From the NCBI RefSeq assembly GCF_003075095.1, contig NZ_QCZF01000005.1:124001-188000 (forward strand): a stretch of DNA of 64,000 bases. Direction: 5' to 3'. The stretch is from Blastococcus litoris. Its GTDB lineage: Bacteria > Actinomycetota > Actinomycetes > Mycobacteriales > Geodermatophilaceae. Of the stretch, positions 34,501 through 42,995 are shown one piece after another. The notes below the pieces were generated by a model that searched no databases, had not been told where the DNA came from, and saw only the letters and a program-made list of their open reading frames with translations. Position 1 is the first letter of the stretch. Every line of letters begins with the position of its first letter. Position numbers and translations under genes: made by a program.

Positions 34501-37082
34501 AAGCGGTCGCCGTTCTTCACCCAGTCCGCGGCGCCGAGCGGCAGGGCCCGGTCGTTGCGGCGGGTGATGATGGCATCTCCGGCGCTGGCTCGGGTGCCAT
34601 CGGCGAGCATGACCTCGGGATCCGCTGGGCCGGGGGAGCGGGCCAGCCGTTCGGCGCGGGCCCGCTCGTTCAACTGAAGCACCACCTCCCGGGTGGCCGC
34701 CAGCAGCAGCGCGTCCAGGCCGCGGTCCCGGTCGGCTGCCCAGGCGGCATACGCCTGCACGGCACAGGTGGCCAGATCGCCGACGTGTACCCGGCCGGCG
34801 TCCAGATAGAAGCCCAGCCCGGTGGTGTCGCCGTCGCGGATCGCGACGGTGGCTGCGGCCTCGGCCACGTCAGCGAAGCGCACCAGCTGAGTGAGCGTCA
34901 CCGCCCCCTGCGTGGCGGCGATCTCGCCCAGCACCCCGCCGGCGGCCACCGAGGTCAGCTGCTGCGGATCGCCGACCAGCCGGACGCTGCCGCCGCGCCT
35001 TAAGACGTAGTCCACGGCGCGGGCCAGTTCCACAGTGCCGGCCATGCCGGCCTCGTCGACGATCACCAGCGTGCCGGGCCCGATGCCGGCGACCCAGTCA
35101 GGAACCTCTTCGACGTCCAGGGACCAGACCAGTTTGGTCAAGGTGTCGCACGAGCCGGCGATAGAGGCGCGTAGCCCCGCGGCGGCGACCGCGGAGGGCG
35201 CCAACCCGACCACGCTGCCCCCGCCCGCGGTCCAGGCACGGGCCAGCGTCGCCAGGGCGGTGGTCTTACCCGCGCCGGCTGGCGCGATGGCCAGCTGCAC
35301 CCGGGCGCCGCTGCCGGCCAAGTCCCGGACCAGCTGGGCCTGCCCCGGATTGAGGTCGGTGCCGTTGGCGGTGGCCTCCAGCAGCGCCAGTTCGACGACG
35401 GCCGCATCGGCGCGACGGCCATCGCCGCGGCCGGCGGCCGCGACCAGCAGGACTTCGGCGTCCAGCACCGCCTGGCTGGTGAATAGGCCGGCGCCCGCGA
35501 CGGTGTAGACGCTGGCCCCGTCCGAGCGGCGCAGCTCGGATGGGTCGACCACCGGATCGGGAGCATCGAGCGAAACGGACATCCCACGCGACAAGGCCGT
35601 CTCGGTCACCCGAGACACCACGCCGTCGATGTCGCCGGGGGCCAGGGCGGCGGCGCGCACTTCCCGTTCGGCCTCGGCGCGCACGTGCCAGTACTGCCAG
35701 CTCGCCCGCTGCCCGCTCACCGTCTCCAGCACCCGGGTGGCGGCTGACTGAACCCAGGCCTCGGTGAGACGCGGCGGGCGCGGCGCCGGCGCACGGCCCA
35801 GGACGCGGTCGAGCATTGCGGCCAGATGCGACGGGTCGCCGAGGACGCCCAGGGCCTGCTGCCGCCAGGCCGCCCGCTGCTCGGCGAGCGAGCGCGGCTG
35901 GTGCTTGGCCTGTCGCGTCTCCAGGGTGGCCCGCTGGGCAAGCGCTATCGCCTCGGGTGTGGTCGGCGGGCGACCGTGCGCGGACTGGAAGTCGGTGGCC
36001 AGCTCTCCGCGGCGCACGTCGATGACCTGCCGCCGCGACGACCAGGCGGCCAGCAGCCGGGAGTCGAGGCCGACGATCTCTCGCACCGGCCGCTTCCCGG
36101 GTTCCTGGTCGGTGCGCTCGGCGAAGCGGACCCCGAGCCCGGCCACCAAGTGGGCCTCGAGTCGGGTGTTGTACCGCTCCGAGGCCGCGACGTTGGCCTT
36201 GTACAGCACCCGCCCGTCCAACGCCCGCCACCGCCGATCGGGAGTCTGCACCTTGTTGCTCACCGCCACGTGGGTGTGCAGATCCGGATCCCCGGCGCGC
36301 GAGTCGCGGTGGGTGAACACCGCCGCGACCAGACCGGTCGTTTCCACCTGCCGCGCTCCGCCGGCGCCCAGCCGCGTGAAGCAGGCGTGCCGCTCCAGCC
36401 AGGCCAGGGTGTCGGCGACCGCCGCGGAGTGAGCGGCCTCGATCCGCTCGGCGATCTGCCTCGGCGCCAGCGCCCACAACGCCGACACAGACTTCACCGG
36501 CGAGAACGTCAGGTCGTAGCCGGCCACTGCCCGCGTCGCCGGCCGGGAGGCGCGGGCAATGAACCCGGACAACTCCCGGGCGTCAGCAGGTGGGCGGCCG
36601 TTCTCGGCGGTGAACATGCCGCGCGCCACCTCGCTGCGGATCCGGGCACGCACCTGCTCCGGCAGGGGCGTGTCGCACGGACGCCCCCGCGACGCGTTCA
36701 CCGCGGCGAACTCCTGCGCGCAGCGGGCCCGGATGCCGTCCACGGGTGTGGGGTAGACCAAGAACGGCAGCCCGAGGGCGCCCGCGGCTCGCGCCTGCTC
36801 CGGCGTCCGCCCGGCGGCCAGCGCCTCCCGCACCAGGCGCTCGGCGTCGGGATGGCGCCCCTGCCCGAACAGCGACTTCATCTGCGCCTCGCCGACCGGC
36901 TGCCCGGCACCCACCCCGGTCACGCCGGCCAGGCCGCTGCCGGCCCACACCCCCGGCGACTCACCCCGCTGCGAGTAGTAGTCACCCAGGCCGACAAGGC
37001 CGCGCTCGGTGGCATCCAGCGCCGCCACCTGCCGCGTCAGGTACGTGTACCCGTCGCCCGCGGTCAGCTTGTGCAGCGACAT
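31560..37082 (-). CDS. MobF relaxase fused to a TraI-type helicase and a primase-like Toprim region
   Basis: An 1840-residue protein from ATG 37082; upstream codons to 37196 are in frame, but MSLHKLTAGDGYTYL is the typical relaxase start. The N-terminal relaxase has candidate tyrosines (Y12, Y14, Y35, Y36) and the three-histidine metal site H258, H269, H271 (GDPDLHTHVAVSNKV). A superfamily I helicase follows, with Walker A IAPAGAGKTT near 600. A DnaG-like part is at about 1450-1640: GPKYLVSPRTDLYRKG, the Toprim glutamate in ALVEGPLDAIAL and ILVATDNDTAGQRAAE. The protein would nick the transfer origin, unwind the strand and could prime the complementary strand in the recipient. The C-terminal zinc finger of DnaG is not seen. 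Confidence 0.92.
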   Translation of the reverse strand: MSLHKLTAGDGYTYLTRQVAALDATERGLVGLGDYYSQRGESPGVWAGSGLAGVTGVGAGQPVGEAQMKSLFGQGRHPDAERLVREALAAGRTPEQARAAGALGLPFLVYPTPVDGIRARCAQEFAAVNASRGRPCDTPLPEQVRARIRSEVARGMFTAENGRPPADARELSGFIARASRPATRAVAGYDLTFSPVKSVSALWALAPRQIAERIEAAHSAAVADTLAWLERHACFTRLGAGGARQVETTGLVAAVFTHRDSRAGDPDLHTHVAVSNKVQTPDRRWRALDGRVLYKANVAASERYNTRLEAHLVAGLGVRFAERTDQEPGKRPVREIVGLDSRLLAAWSSRRQVIDVRRGELATDFQSAHGRPPTTPEAIALAQRATLETRQAKHQPRSLAEQRAAWRQQALGVLGDPSHLAAMLDRVLGRAPAPRPPRLTEAWVQSAATRVLETVSGQRASWQYWHVRAEAEREVRAAALAPGDIDGVVSRVTETALSRGMSVSLDAPDPVVDPSELRRSDGASVYTVAGAGLFTSQAVLDAEVLLVAAAGRGDGRRADAAVVELALLEATANGTDLNPGQAQLVRDLAGSGARVQLAIAPAGAGKTTALATLARAWTAGGGSVVGLAPSAVAAAGLRASIAGSCDTLTKLVWSLDVEEVPDWVAGIGPGTLVIVDEAGMAGTVELARAVDYVLRRGGSVRLVGDPQQLTSVAAGGVLGEIAATQGAVTLTQLVRFADVAEAAATVAIRDGDTTGLGFYLDAGRVHVGDLATCAVQAYAAWAADRDRGLDALLLAATREVVLQLNERARAERLARSPGPADPEVMLADGTRASAGDAIITRRNDRALPLGAADWVKNGDRFTIHTVRGDGALAVAHNGTGRRITLPAAYVHQHVQLGYAATVHGAQGATADACHTVLTGAESRQLLYVALSRGRTANHVYLATVGDGDPHSVISPAAVSPPTATDLLVAMLARDGAQSSATGSRRALADPAMQLHTAAVRYADALRFAADHRLGPTAAEELENAAESLQPGLTAAAAWPTLRGHLALLATSGTDPIAALATAAGIRGLDSAADPAAVLDWRLADTGPPGPLPWLPGIPAPLADGPHWGPYLAARAAHLTDCATRVAEASAAMKSATAPEWARPLLDREHLSLRADLAVWRAALGIPTDDRRATGPPRLPAAERHHQARLDEALTVAPSPDTSVWTSLADSIDPRIRRDAHWPALAERLAAADRAGLDAAGLLAAVGAGRPLPDDLPAAALWWRLAPHLSPATVTAAPGHTGLRPDWCTTLLVLLPAEHAQQLLADPAWPALVAAVTTGIRAGWNATDLLTAAVTGLPATVAADRSGDGVTEALVFRVAALTDPAPIEAPEPLPADLQAPDDAHLLPPAAYNTTLVDADLADVLSDDEEPLAPDDDEPPPAEPRYLTPDPFAPGGSASDEADYLLEQHFWATATVGRDRLIELNTQAAAFYTDRYPKSWAPDYLHQRLGTDLSGDPRFTPGYAPAGWTALVEHLRDRGATETELLAAGLAQRARTGTLIDRFRDRLTFPVRDTDGAIRGFIARRNPTASNDGHAGPKYLVSPRTDLYRKGEHLLGLHDGRDAVAAGATPALVEGPLDAIALTLAGDRHTIGVATLGAALTEHQADLLRAHIRPEGPGILVATDNDTAGQRAAERTFWQLTARGDAPRRLALPEGLDPADLLHRDGAPALRKAITDAGSLADQLISARIAQATESPSNLHDDAVLRDVAGIIAALPPLRWLKHIDRVLEQLPGAAGRLYWAVLDAGGSTASRSTRPPAPPSSGSQAPSPARTRDRMPRRPLSPPPQAATKPQPPDAASTPGR

Positions 37083-37699
37083 CACGGACGCGGACGCTAG
37101 GAACGCCGCCTCCAGTCCCGGCTGCGCGATTCTCCAGTTCCTGCGGGCCTCTCTAACAGAGCAGGTTGCCTCGGCCGTCGACGCGGTGCACGCCACGTCT
37201 CACGGCTCGCCACGATCCGACAAGCAGGGGGCAAGGCAGCCGGCCCTCCCGGCAGGTGGCGAGGCGGGGCCAACCAACCTCGAAATCAATCGCGTTGCCC
37301 TCATCACCAGACGGATCCGGCTTCAGCGGCCGGCTTGGCAAGGCGCGCAGGGCGGTCGTGGAGGGCTTTGGGTCCTCCCGTTAGGCGTCGCCCAGCAGGT
37401 CGATAGGCGATCTTCACCCGACAGTGCATGAGGTGTGATGCCTTGCGATCTTGAGTCTCCAGTGCCACTCGACTCCGGGGCGACTGCTCTGCGTAGGCAG
37501 GCGGCGAGGGATGCACAGTTGGAGGGCCGGCTCAGGCGTCGGACGCCGGATGTCTCTAGTGGCGGCGGCATAACACCGCTGAGGGATCACCGAGCGAGTC
37601 GACCTGTCCCAGTGAAGGTGGATCGCTCGGGCCAGCCCCCCCGGATGCCAGACACTAGGTTGCTGAACCGAGGGTCACCGGGACCGGTACCGTCGCCCA
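37083..37699. other. Non-coding region upstream of the relaxase, candidate site of oriT
   Basis: About 617 bases with no gene that I can support; the short open frames here have no ribosome binding site or domain. MobF transfer origins usually lie next to the relaxase gene, so this is the most likely place for oriT. The perfect inverted repeat GGCGTC-G-GACGCC at 37535-37547 is one candidate structure. Neither the nic site nor binding repeats can be assigned from sequence alone. Confidence 0.35.
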
Positions 37700-38119
37700 G
37701 TGGCTGCGGACTGGTTGCCTTACGTGACCGGCATCGGAGGCTTGGCGCTCGGCAACCTGCTTCCGTCAGTCGTGGACCTGATCAAGTCTGGCAAGGACCG
37801 CGCGCAAGCGAAGACGCTTGCCGACCAGGCCGACGCGCGGGAGCAATCGAAGAGCAACCGGCAGCTCATCTCTGAGGCGGAAGCTCAGCTGGACGACCCA
37901 GACAAGGCCGAGCGCGCTTGGGCGAAGCTCGACGCGATCGCCCAGATGGACGGACTATCGAAGGACGACGCGCTGTACCTCGGTGCGATCCTCGCAGGCC
38001 GCGAGCCTCACGAACGCATCGAGCGCGCGAAGGAGCTGGACGCTGGATCGGAGGACATCACGGAGTTCTACGTGGACAGCGACGTCTACGAAGCCGACGA
38101 TGTAAACAGGGAGGACTGA
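37700..38119 (+). CDS. Unknown protein with N-terminal hydrophobic segment
   Basis: A 139-residue protein with a GTG start. The N-terminus (WLPYVTGIGGLALGNLLPSV) could be a weak membrane anchor. The remainder is charged and helical: DLIKSGKDRAQAKTLADQA, a coiled-coil-like stretch, then ERAWAKLDAIAQMDGLSKDD and a strongly acidic tail. Nothing is recognised. The next gene follows five bases after its stop, so the two form a cassette. It marks the left end of the defence-like island. Confidence 0.6.
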   Translation: MAADWLPYVTGIGGLALGNLLPSVVDLIKSGKDRAQAKTLADQADAREQSKSNRQLISEAEAQLDDPDKAERAWAKLDAIAQMDGLSKDDALYLGAILAGREPHERIERAKELDAGSEDITEFYVDSDVYEADDVNRED

Positions 38120-38124
38120 CGCTG

Positions 38125-38706
38125 ATGCCGCACTACCTCGCTGTATCGCCTGACGAGGTCAGAGCCGCGCGCGTCCACGTCAAAGCCTACAGAACCGCAG
38201 GGCTTGAGCCTGATCCGTATCTGGTGCGCGTAGCGGAGGCGAAGCCACGCTCGAGCAGCAGGCTCCGCGAGCTGTCTGAGCGGTCGAGCGTCGATGCAAC
38301 ACGTCTGAGCGCCGAGATCGCTGAGCTGTTCAAGGCGAAGGATCGGGACTCGCACCGCGAGGGCTTCAAGAAGCTGCTGCGCCTAGCTAAGGCAAGTAGG
38401 CAGGTCCACGATCGGGACATGCTCCTGGCCGTCGCAGCGATAGGTCTTCAGACGCTTGGTGACGACTCGCTTGAGATGGTCCAGAGAGGCAGCAAGTCCT
38501 GGGGTACCGCGATCAAGCCTGTTGGGGACGTTGATGTCGTCGTCAGCCTCAGCGACGCCGCAAGCTCCTTCGTTCGGCACGCTGAACGACTCAAAGAGTT
38601 GTTGAGCCGGAACGTCGAGCCCCTGCACCTAACGGAGGCGGAGAAGCTCACCGCAGAGCTTGAAGCCGACCTCGAAGAGATCAACCAACTCGCAGCGCAG
38701 GCCTGA
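38125..38706 (+). CDS. Unknown protein, partner of the preceding gene
   Basis: A 193-residue soluble protein starting at ATG 38125, six bases after the previous stop. The mostly helical sequence includes DEVRAARVHVKAYRTAGLEP, RLSAEIAELFKAKDRDSHRE and a C-terminal coiled-coil-like segment (LTEAEKLTAELEADLEEI). It has no catalytic motif that I can identify. As a tight pair with its neighbour, it could be the second component of a small two-gene system; the function is unknown. Confidence 0.62.
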   Translation: MPHYLAVSPDEVRAARVHVKAYRTAGLEPDPYLVRVAEAKPRSSSRLRELSERSSVDATRLSAEIAELFKAKDRDSHREGFKKLLRLAKASRQVHDRDMLLAVAAIGLQTLGDDSLEMVQRGSKSWGTAIKPVGDVDVVVSLSDAASSFVRHAERLKELLSRNVEPLHLTEAEKLTAELEADLEEINQLAAQA

Positions 38707-38897
38707 CATGCATCGGCCTGGCGCGTCACCGGCTTAAGGATGGCGGGAACTGGGGCCGCTACTGGCCGTCGAGCGGATGAAGCGCTGACTAACTGTCGCT
38801 GGTGCTCGCGGGACTACTCCTCAGCTCTGCAGGCGCCCGATCATGCCGCGCAGCGCGCTGACCCCCTCTGCCGCCAACCCGAGGTCGTGACGGCCTC

Positions 38898-39977
38898 GTG
38901 AGCAATGGAGTTTCCTCGCACGACCACATCATGAGGATCTTCGAACAGCGTCAATACGGGCACGTCGGCGGCGCGGCCACAGCCCTAGCATTGGCTGAGG
39001 CGCTCACCAGGGCAGGCGCCACGTCCCCGGTCACCACCGAGTCTCTGATGACGTCGGCTCGCCGTCATGCTGCCCGTGGATTGCGAGCACGCGACCAGGG
39101 AGAGCACGACGACGCGTCGCTACAGCTGGGGATCATGCTTGAGCACCTGGCGAAGGCCTACCTTGCCAGCCTTCACCCCACACTGCTGCTTGAGAGGAAC
39201 TTCGATTTCCTATCGCTGGTGCGGCTGGCCGGCCAGGGGCAGCGCATTAAGCCCGGGCACATCATCAAGACCGTTGGCATGACCGACGCACTCGTGCGGA
39301 TCGGCACGCTCCAAGCAACCGGCAATGAGGAAGCCGGCCGGAGGTGGGCGAGGGACTTCAACCTCGTCCTTCAGGCGCGCAACGGAGTCGCTCACATCGG
39401 GGACGACGGGGGCCTGGCGGACCAGGTCGCGCAGACGGCCGTCAGGGGCGCAGCCGAAATCCTCGGCTTGATGAACCGGTCGCTTAGCGAGCTGTTCGCC
39501 GACCTCACGGGCGCCGCTGAGACGTTGCTCAACGAGCATGCGACCGCCGTGCAGCAACTAGTCTCGCTGCGCCTCGCGCAGGCTCGTGCCCGCTTCGCCG
39601 AGAGGTACGGCCCGGCCGATGAGGAGCGACTCAATGCCCTTGACACCGTGACGAGCGCGTCATCCGACGCGCCTAACATCCAGCACCCACAACGATGCCC
39701 CGCGTGTCACCGGCTCGGCGTGCTCAGCGGCACCTGGGACATCGACGGAGTTGACGATCCAGATGATGACGACGAGCCATTTGCGAAGCCTGCGAGGCTC
39801 GTCTTAGTGCTGGCCGTCGACGCCTTCCGGTGTCCCGTTTGCGTGCTCGGACTAGGCGGTCCGGAGGAGTTGCGGGAGGCTGGTCTGCCGCAGTCGGTGA
39901 CCCTTCGACAGGCGACCGATGAAGACATCCTGATGGTCCTCAACGAGCCGAAAGTAGTCGACGGAGACCGTTCATGA
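38898..39977 (+). CDS. HEPN-like protein with C-terminal zinc ribbon
   Basis: A 359-residue protein with a GTG start. The central helical part carries LQARNGVAHIG with R161 and H166, the R-x4-H pair of HEPN ribonucleases. Upstream is LGIMLEHLAKAYLASLHP, which also fits a HEPN helix. A C-terminal zinc ribbon follows: CPAC at 267-270 and CPVC at 312-315. HEPN proteins often act as toxins or defence RNases, and a zinc ribbon could bind the nucleic acid or a partner. It is a single gene between the unknown pair and the DUF4238-like gene. Nuclease activity is an inference. Confidence 0.65.
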   Translation: MSNGVSSHDHIMRIFEQRQYGHVGGAATALALAEALTRAGATSPVTTESLMTSARRHAARGLRARDQGEHDDASLQLGIMLEHLAKAYLASLHPTLLLERNFDFLSLVRLAGQGQRIKPGHIIKTVGMTDALVRIGTLQATGNEEAGRRWARDFNLVLQARNGVAHIGDDGGLADQVAQTAVRGAAEILGLMNRSLSELFADLTGAAETLLNEHATAVQQLVSLRLAQARARFAERYGPADEERLNALDTVTSASSDAPNIQHPQRCPACHRLGVLSGTWDIDGVDDPDDDDEPFAKPARLVLVLAVDAFRCPVCVLGLGGPEELREAGLPQSVTLRQATDEDILMVLNEPKVVDGDRS

Positions 39978-40066
39978 GGCGTCGGCCGTGGCCAGCCGAG
40001 GTTGAGCGGTCTTAAGTCACTGACCTCGGGGAAGCTGCGAGAGCTCGGAGGGGAGCGGCTTGGTCG

Positions 40067-41185
40067 CTAGGGAAACCAACGGCTGACCGGCCAAGGGGGC
40101 GGGTGCTCTTCGCCGGCCCACCTTGTTGGGGAGTAGATCCGGTATAGCTCGTGGTGTTCCTGGCCCTCTGCCATAGGCAGCGGACCTTCCCGCTTGAGTT
40201 GCGGAAACCGAAGAGGAACTTGAAGCAACTCCGTGTGCCTCTTAGAGGCTCTTTCGAACGCCCAGCGCGAGGCCGAAGCGAGGATTTCACGATTTATCTC
40301 GGAGCACTCGATTGGATCCAACTCGTACGGTGGGCGTAGGCGGTCGGCGTCCTTGCTCATGACAAGCAAAGCTTCCGGCGATAATGGGAATACGAGGATC
40401 GGCGCAACGCCCAGCCCCAAGCGCTCGTCGCGTTTATCACCGGGCCCGCCGATCCGAACGACCGGTTCGTCACATGTGATGAGTGTCTTGGGCGTCTTGT
40501 ACACCTGCCAGTCGCGGGACAATAGGGCCGATCCCAGTGCCCCGGCGCTCTCTGCAGACGACCCGACTAGTGCGGCGTCCTGCTGTCGAATCTCCAAGCG
40601 GCCAGCAAGTAGGTCTTCGACACCCCTCCTGGCGGCGGCGACGTCTTCAGCTGTGGCAGGCGCTCCGTTCTTCCTCAAGATCTTGAGCAAGCCCTCGTCT
40701 GTAATCTCGCTATAAAGAAGGCGGAAGTAATCATTCGTTATGAAGGTCATCTGTTGACGATAGGCATGACCTCGCGTGACCTGGAAACTCAAGTACCACG
40801 TGAAGTACGCCATCTCCTCGCTGGGAATCTCCCAAGGTTGCATAATTAGCAATTTGTCGATCGTGCCCACGGCCCTGCCCTCAAGCTCGCCCAGCAGCGT
40901 CTCAAACAAAAGCGGGGACACCTCGGTGGGATCGATATCCGGGGACGCCATGCTGTAGTAGTCCGTCTCACGGGCTGCTTGCTCGGGAGCGGCCAAATAG
41001 CTCCGGTCGCGCTCCAGGTCCCGCACTCGTATTAGCTTGTCGTCTGCCCACCGTCGGAGGTAGGAAGCTGGAACGAGGTGATGTTTACGCGGGGCCGACG
41101 GCCCTTCGGCCTTCCGCGCCTTATCGAGTAGCGCCTGGAACTCCGGAGGGTAATTGGGCTTCCGACGACGCCGATGATTTGTCAT
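40067..41185 (-). CDS. DUF4238-like protein
   Basis: A 372-residue protein starting at ATG 41185, with GAGG about 9 bases upstream. After a basic start (MTNHRRRRK), SAPRKHHLVPASYLRRWAD matches the N-terminal signature of DUF4238 proteins (H-H-x-V-P, then Y-L-x-x-W/F). TPKTLITCDEPVVRIG and the C-terminal half also fit. DUF4238 proteins are widespread but poorly understood; their H-H-x-V-P motif hints at an HNH-like origin. It lies in a cluster of defence-type genes. The function is not known. Confidence 0.75.
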   Translation of the reverse strand: MTNHRRRRKPNYPPEFQALLDKARKAEGPSAPRKHHLVPASYLRRWADDKLIRVRDLERDRSYLAAPEQAARETDYYSMASPDIDPTEVSPLLFETLLGELEGRAVGTIDKLLIMQPWEIPSEEMAYFTWYLSFQVTRGHAYRQQMTFITNDYFRLLYSEITDEGLLKILRKNGAPATAEDVAAARRGVEDLLAGRLEIRQQDAALVGSSAESAGALGSALLSRDWQVYKTPKTLITCDEPVVRIGGPGDKRDERLGLGVAPILVFPLSPEALLVMSKDADRLRPPYELDPIECSEINREILASASRWAFERASKRHTELLQVPLRFPQLKREGPLPMAEGQEHHELYRIYSPTRWAGEEHPPPWPVSRWFP

Positions 41186-41288
41186 ATCGGAATAACCTCG
41201 CATCCAAACTTGAGGGCCCACCAGGGGACCAGCAACCTGCTTGCAAACCGTTCGCTACTACGTCTCATGGAGTCTGCACTCGGGTTAT

Positions 41289-42884
41289 TCAGCCGTCTCC
41301 GCTGGTCGACTCCTCAGCCGCAGCCGCAGCCGCAGCCGCAGCCACGTGCGCGTCCTCGGTGTCCGATTCCGGGTCGGCCGGGTTCGCCGGGGCCAACCCC
41401 TTCAAGACCATCGCGTCGAGGTCCTCGACGGACCAGTCGGACCGGACGAGGCGCTCGCGGAGAACCTCCCTGACCATCCACACGGCAACCGAGTGGGTGG
41501 AGAACTCCGGTCCGTCCTCCTGTGGCTGAACCGTTGCGTGCTTGCCGCTGGTGCTGCCGTGGACCAGTTCGGAGCGCCGGTCGTAGACCTTGCGGGCAAG
41601 CTTGAACGTGAGCTCGGGGTCACGAGGTTCATCCGCCTTGGAGGCGAGAAGCGCAGCCGCGCGGACCGAGACTCGGTACGAAATTTCAGCGCCCTTCTGC
41701 CCGAGCAGGGCCTCGAGCCCGATGCACGCATCGATGAGCTGGTCATCCTGCGTGTCCCGAAGCAACGCCATCGATAGCCGCCTGGACGCCAGCTTTGCCT
41801 GTGCACTGGAGGTCTTCAGAGCTGCCGCGATCGCCGGAAGCTGCGCTGCTTCCTCGGCGGTCACGCCCGTGTGCTCTTTGAGCCAGCCGCCGTCCTCGAA
41901 GTACGAGGGATAGCGGCGAGCGGTAAACACGTGGTCCAGGTTCGGAAGGTGATCTTCCCAGTGTCGCGCCCAGTCACGCGGGCGACGGAACACGCGAGCC
42001 CACCCGGGGCGTGCGAGAGAGACGATGCGGATGGCATCGCAGACGGCCTCGACACCTCGGGTGTCGATGGGGGCGTCCCGGGTGAACAGCATCCGGCCTT
42101 CTCCGATGTTGTCCATCGGAGGCATGTCCACGACCACGGCCCACTTCGCCGCGTCAGCGAGCGGGGTCATCACTGTGAACCGGTCGACCTCGCTGATGCG
42201 TCGCAGGTCGTCGTCGAGCAGTCGCTCGATTCGCGTGACTTCGTCCACCTGAAGGCCCTCGTCGCCGATGTCGAAGTCGGTCAGCAGCAGAGGAACCACG
42301 AGCTGGTACTCCAACGTGGGCGCGAGCCACGACCTCTCCCGCTGCAAGTACAGGTCGGAGACGGCCGGGTCGGTCATCTCCAAGTCGAGCGCGGTCGCCC
42401 GGTCGTAGATGCTCTTCGGGAACAGCACGATGGTCGTGTCCATCAAAGACTCGGCCAGCTCGTCTGGAAGGGTGCCGGCGGCGTTCTGCGGCCGAATCTT
42501 GTCGAGCACCGCCTCGGTCGAGGTGACGTACTCCTTAAGCGCGGCCATGCCAGGGACGTCGTCGTAGGTGAACGGGTCGATGGCGCTGGACCTGTGTGCG
42601 AACAACTCCGCCGGCGCGACACGGGACTCGTCCTTCTCCTTGGAGTACACGTTCGGCCAACCCGAGTCGAAAGCCTTCACCTGCCGCTTCTCCCGGTACG
42701 GCGTGTACTTGTAGCCGTCTCGAGCGAAGTACTCGGTCACCATCGCGTCCATGTGCGCGACCACCGTCATCGTCAGTCGGAACAATTCCGGGTCGATGAC
42801 CGTCTCTGGCATCGGCGGAAGCTCTACGGACGTCTCTTCGGGTGACGGCGTATCGGACAGCTGCTCGGGCTCAGTGTCGCTCAC
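41289..42884 (-). CDS. ApeA-type HEPN protein
   Basis: A 531-residue protein; GTG 42884 is preferred, and a TTG at 42896 is possible. The N-terminal 340 residues form a beta-rich sensor-like region (YLQRERSWLAPTLEYQLVVP, RMLFTRDAPIDTRGVEAV). The C-terminal HEPN part has QLIDACIGLEALLGQKGAE and YDRRSELVHG with R437 and H442, the R-x4-H site of ApeA-like RNases. ApeA is an abortive-infection defence family. The very C-terminus is an alanine run from a hexanucleotide repeat. It is in the same strand cluster as the STAND gene, 100 bases away. Confidence 0.72.
   Translation of the reverse strand: MSDTEPEQLSDTPSPEETSVELPPMPETVIDPELFRLTMTVVAHMDAMVTEYFARDGYKYTPYREKRQVKAFDSGWPNVYSKEKDESRVAPAELFAHRSSAIDPFTYDDVPGMAALKEYVTSTEAVLDKIRPQNAAGTLPDELAESLMDTTIVLFPKSIYDRATALDLEMTDPAVSDLYLQRERSWLAPTLEYQLVVPLLLTDFDIGDEGLQVDEVTRIERLLDDDLRRISEVDRFTVMTPLADAAKWAVVVDMPPMDNIGEGRMLFTRDAPIDTRGVEAVCDAIRIVSLARPGWARVFRRPRDWARHWEDHLPNLDHVFTARRYPSYFEDGGWLKEHTGVTAEEAAQLPAIAAALKTSSAQAKLASRRLSMALLRDTQDDQLIDACIGLEALLGQKGAEISYRVSVRAAALLASKADEPRDPELTFKLARKVYDRRSELVHGSTSGKHATVQPQEDGPEFSTHSVAVWMVREVLRERLVRSDWSVEDLDAMVLKGLAPANPADPESDTEDAHVAAAAAAAAAEESTSGDG
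41315..41344 (+). repeat. Hexanucleotide repeat inside the ApeA-like gene
   Basis: Four copies of CAGCCG and one CAGCCA in a row. Read on the minus strand they encode the alanine run near the C-terminus of the ApeA-like protein. Copy number could vary by slippage; each unit change keeps the frame. Confidence 0.85.
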
Positions 42885-42995
42885 GACCCCATCCAACCAA
42901 CCTGGTGTTGGTGGTTGGAACCGCGAATCCCTCAGCAGTCGCGAGTCAGTTCGGCGGGGAAACGCGACCCCGACCGAAAGATCGGCTCGGCGGTG

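Noticed and set aside
33732-35003. Gly/Arg-rich open frame opposite the relaxase gene
   Set aside because: It is a shadow of the relaxase-helicase; there is no domain or ribosome binding site.
37153-37341. Small minus-strand open frame upstream of the relaxase
   Set aside because: No ribosome binding site and no recognisable composition; left as part of the non-coding region.
41315-41344. Simple repeat considered as a regulatory element
   Set aside because: It lies inside a coding frame and simply encodes alanines.
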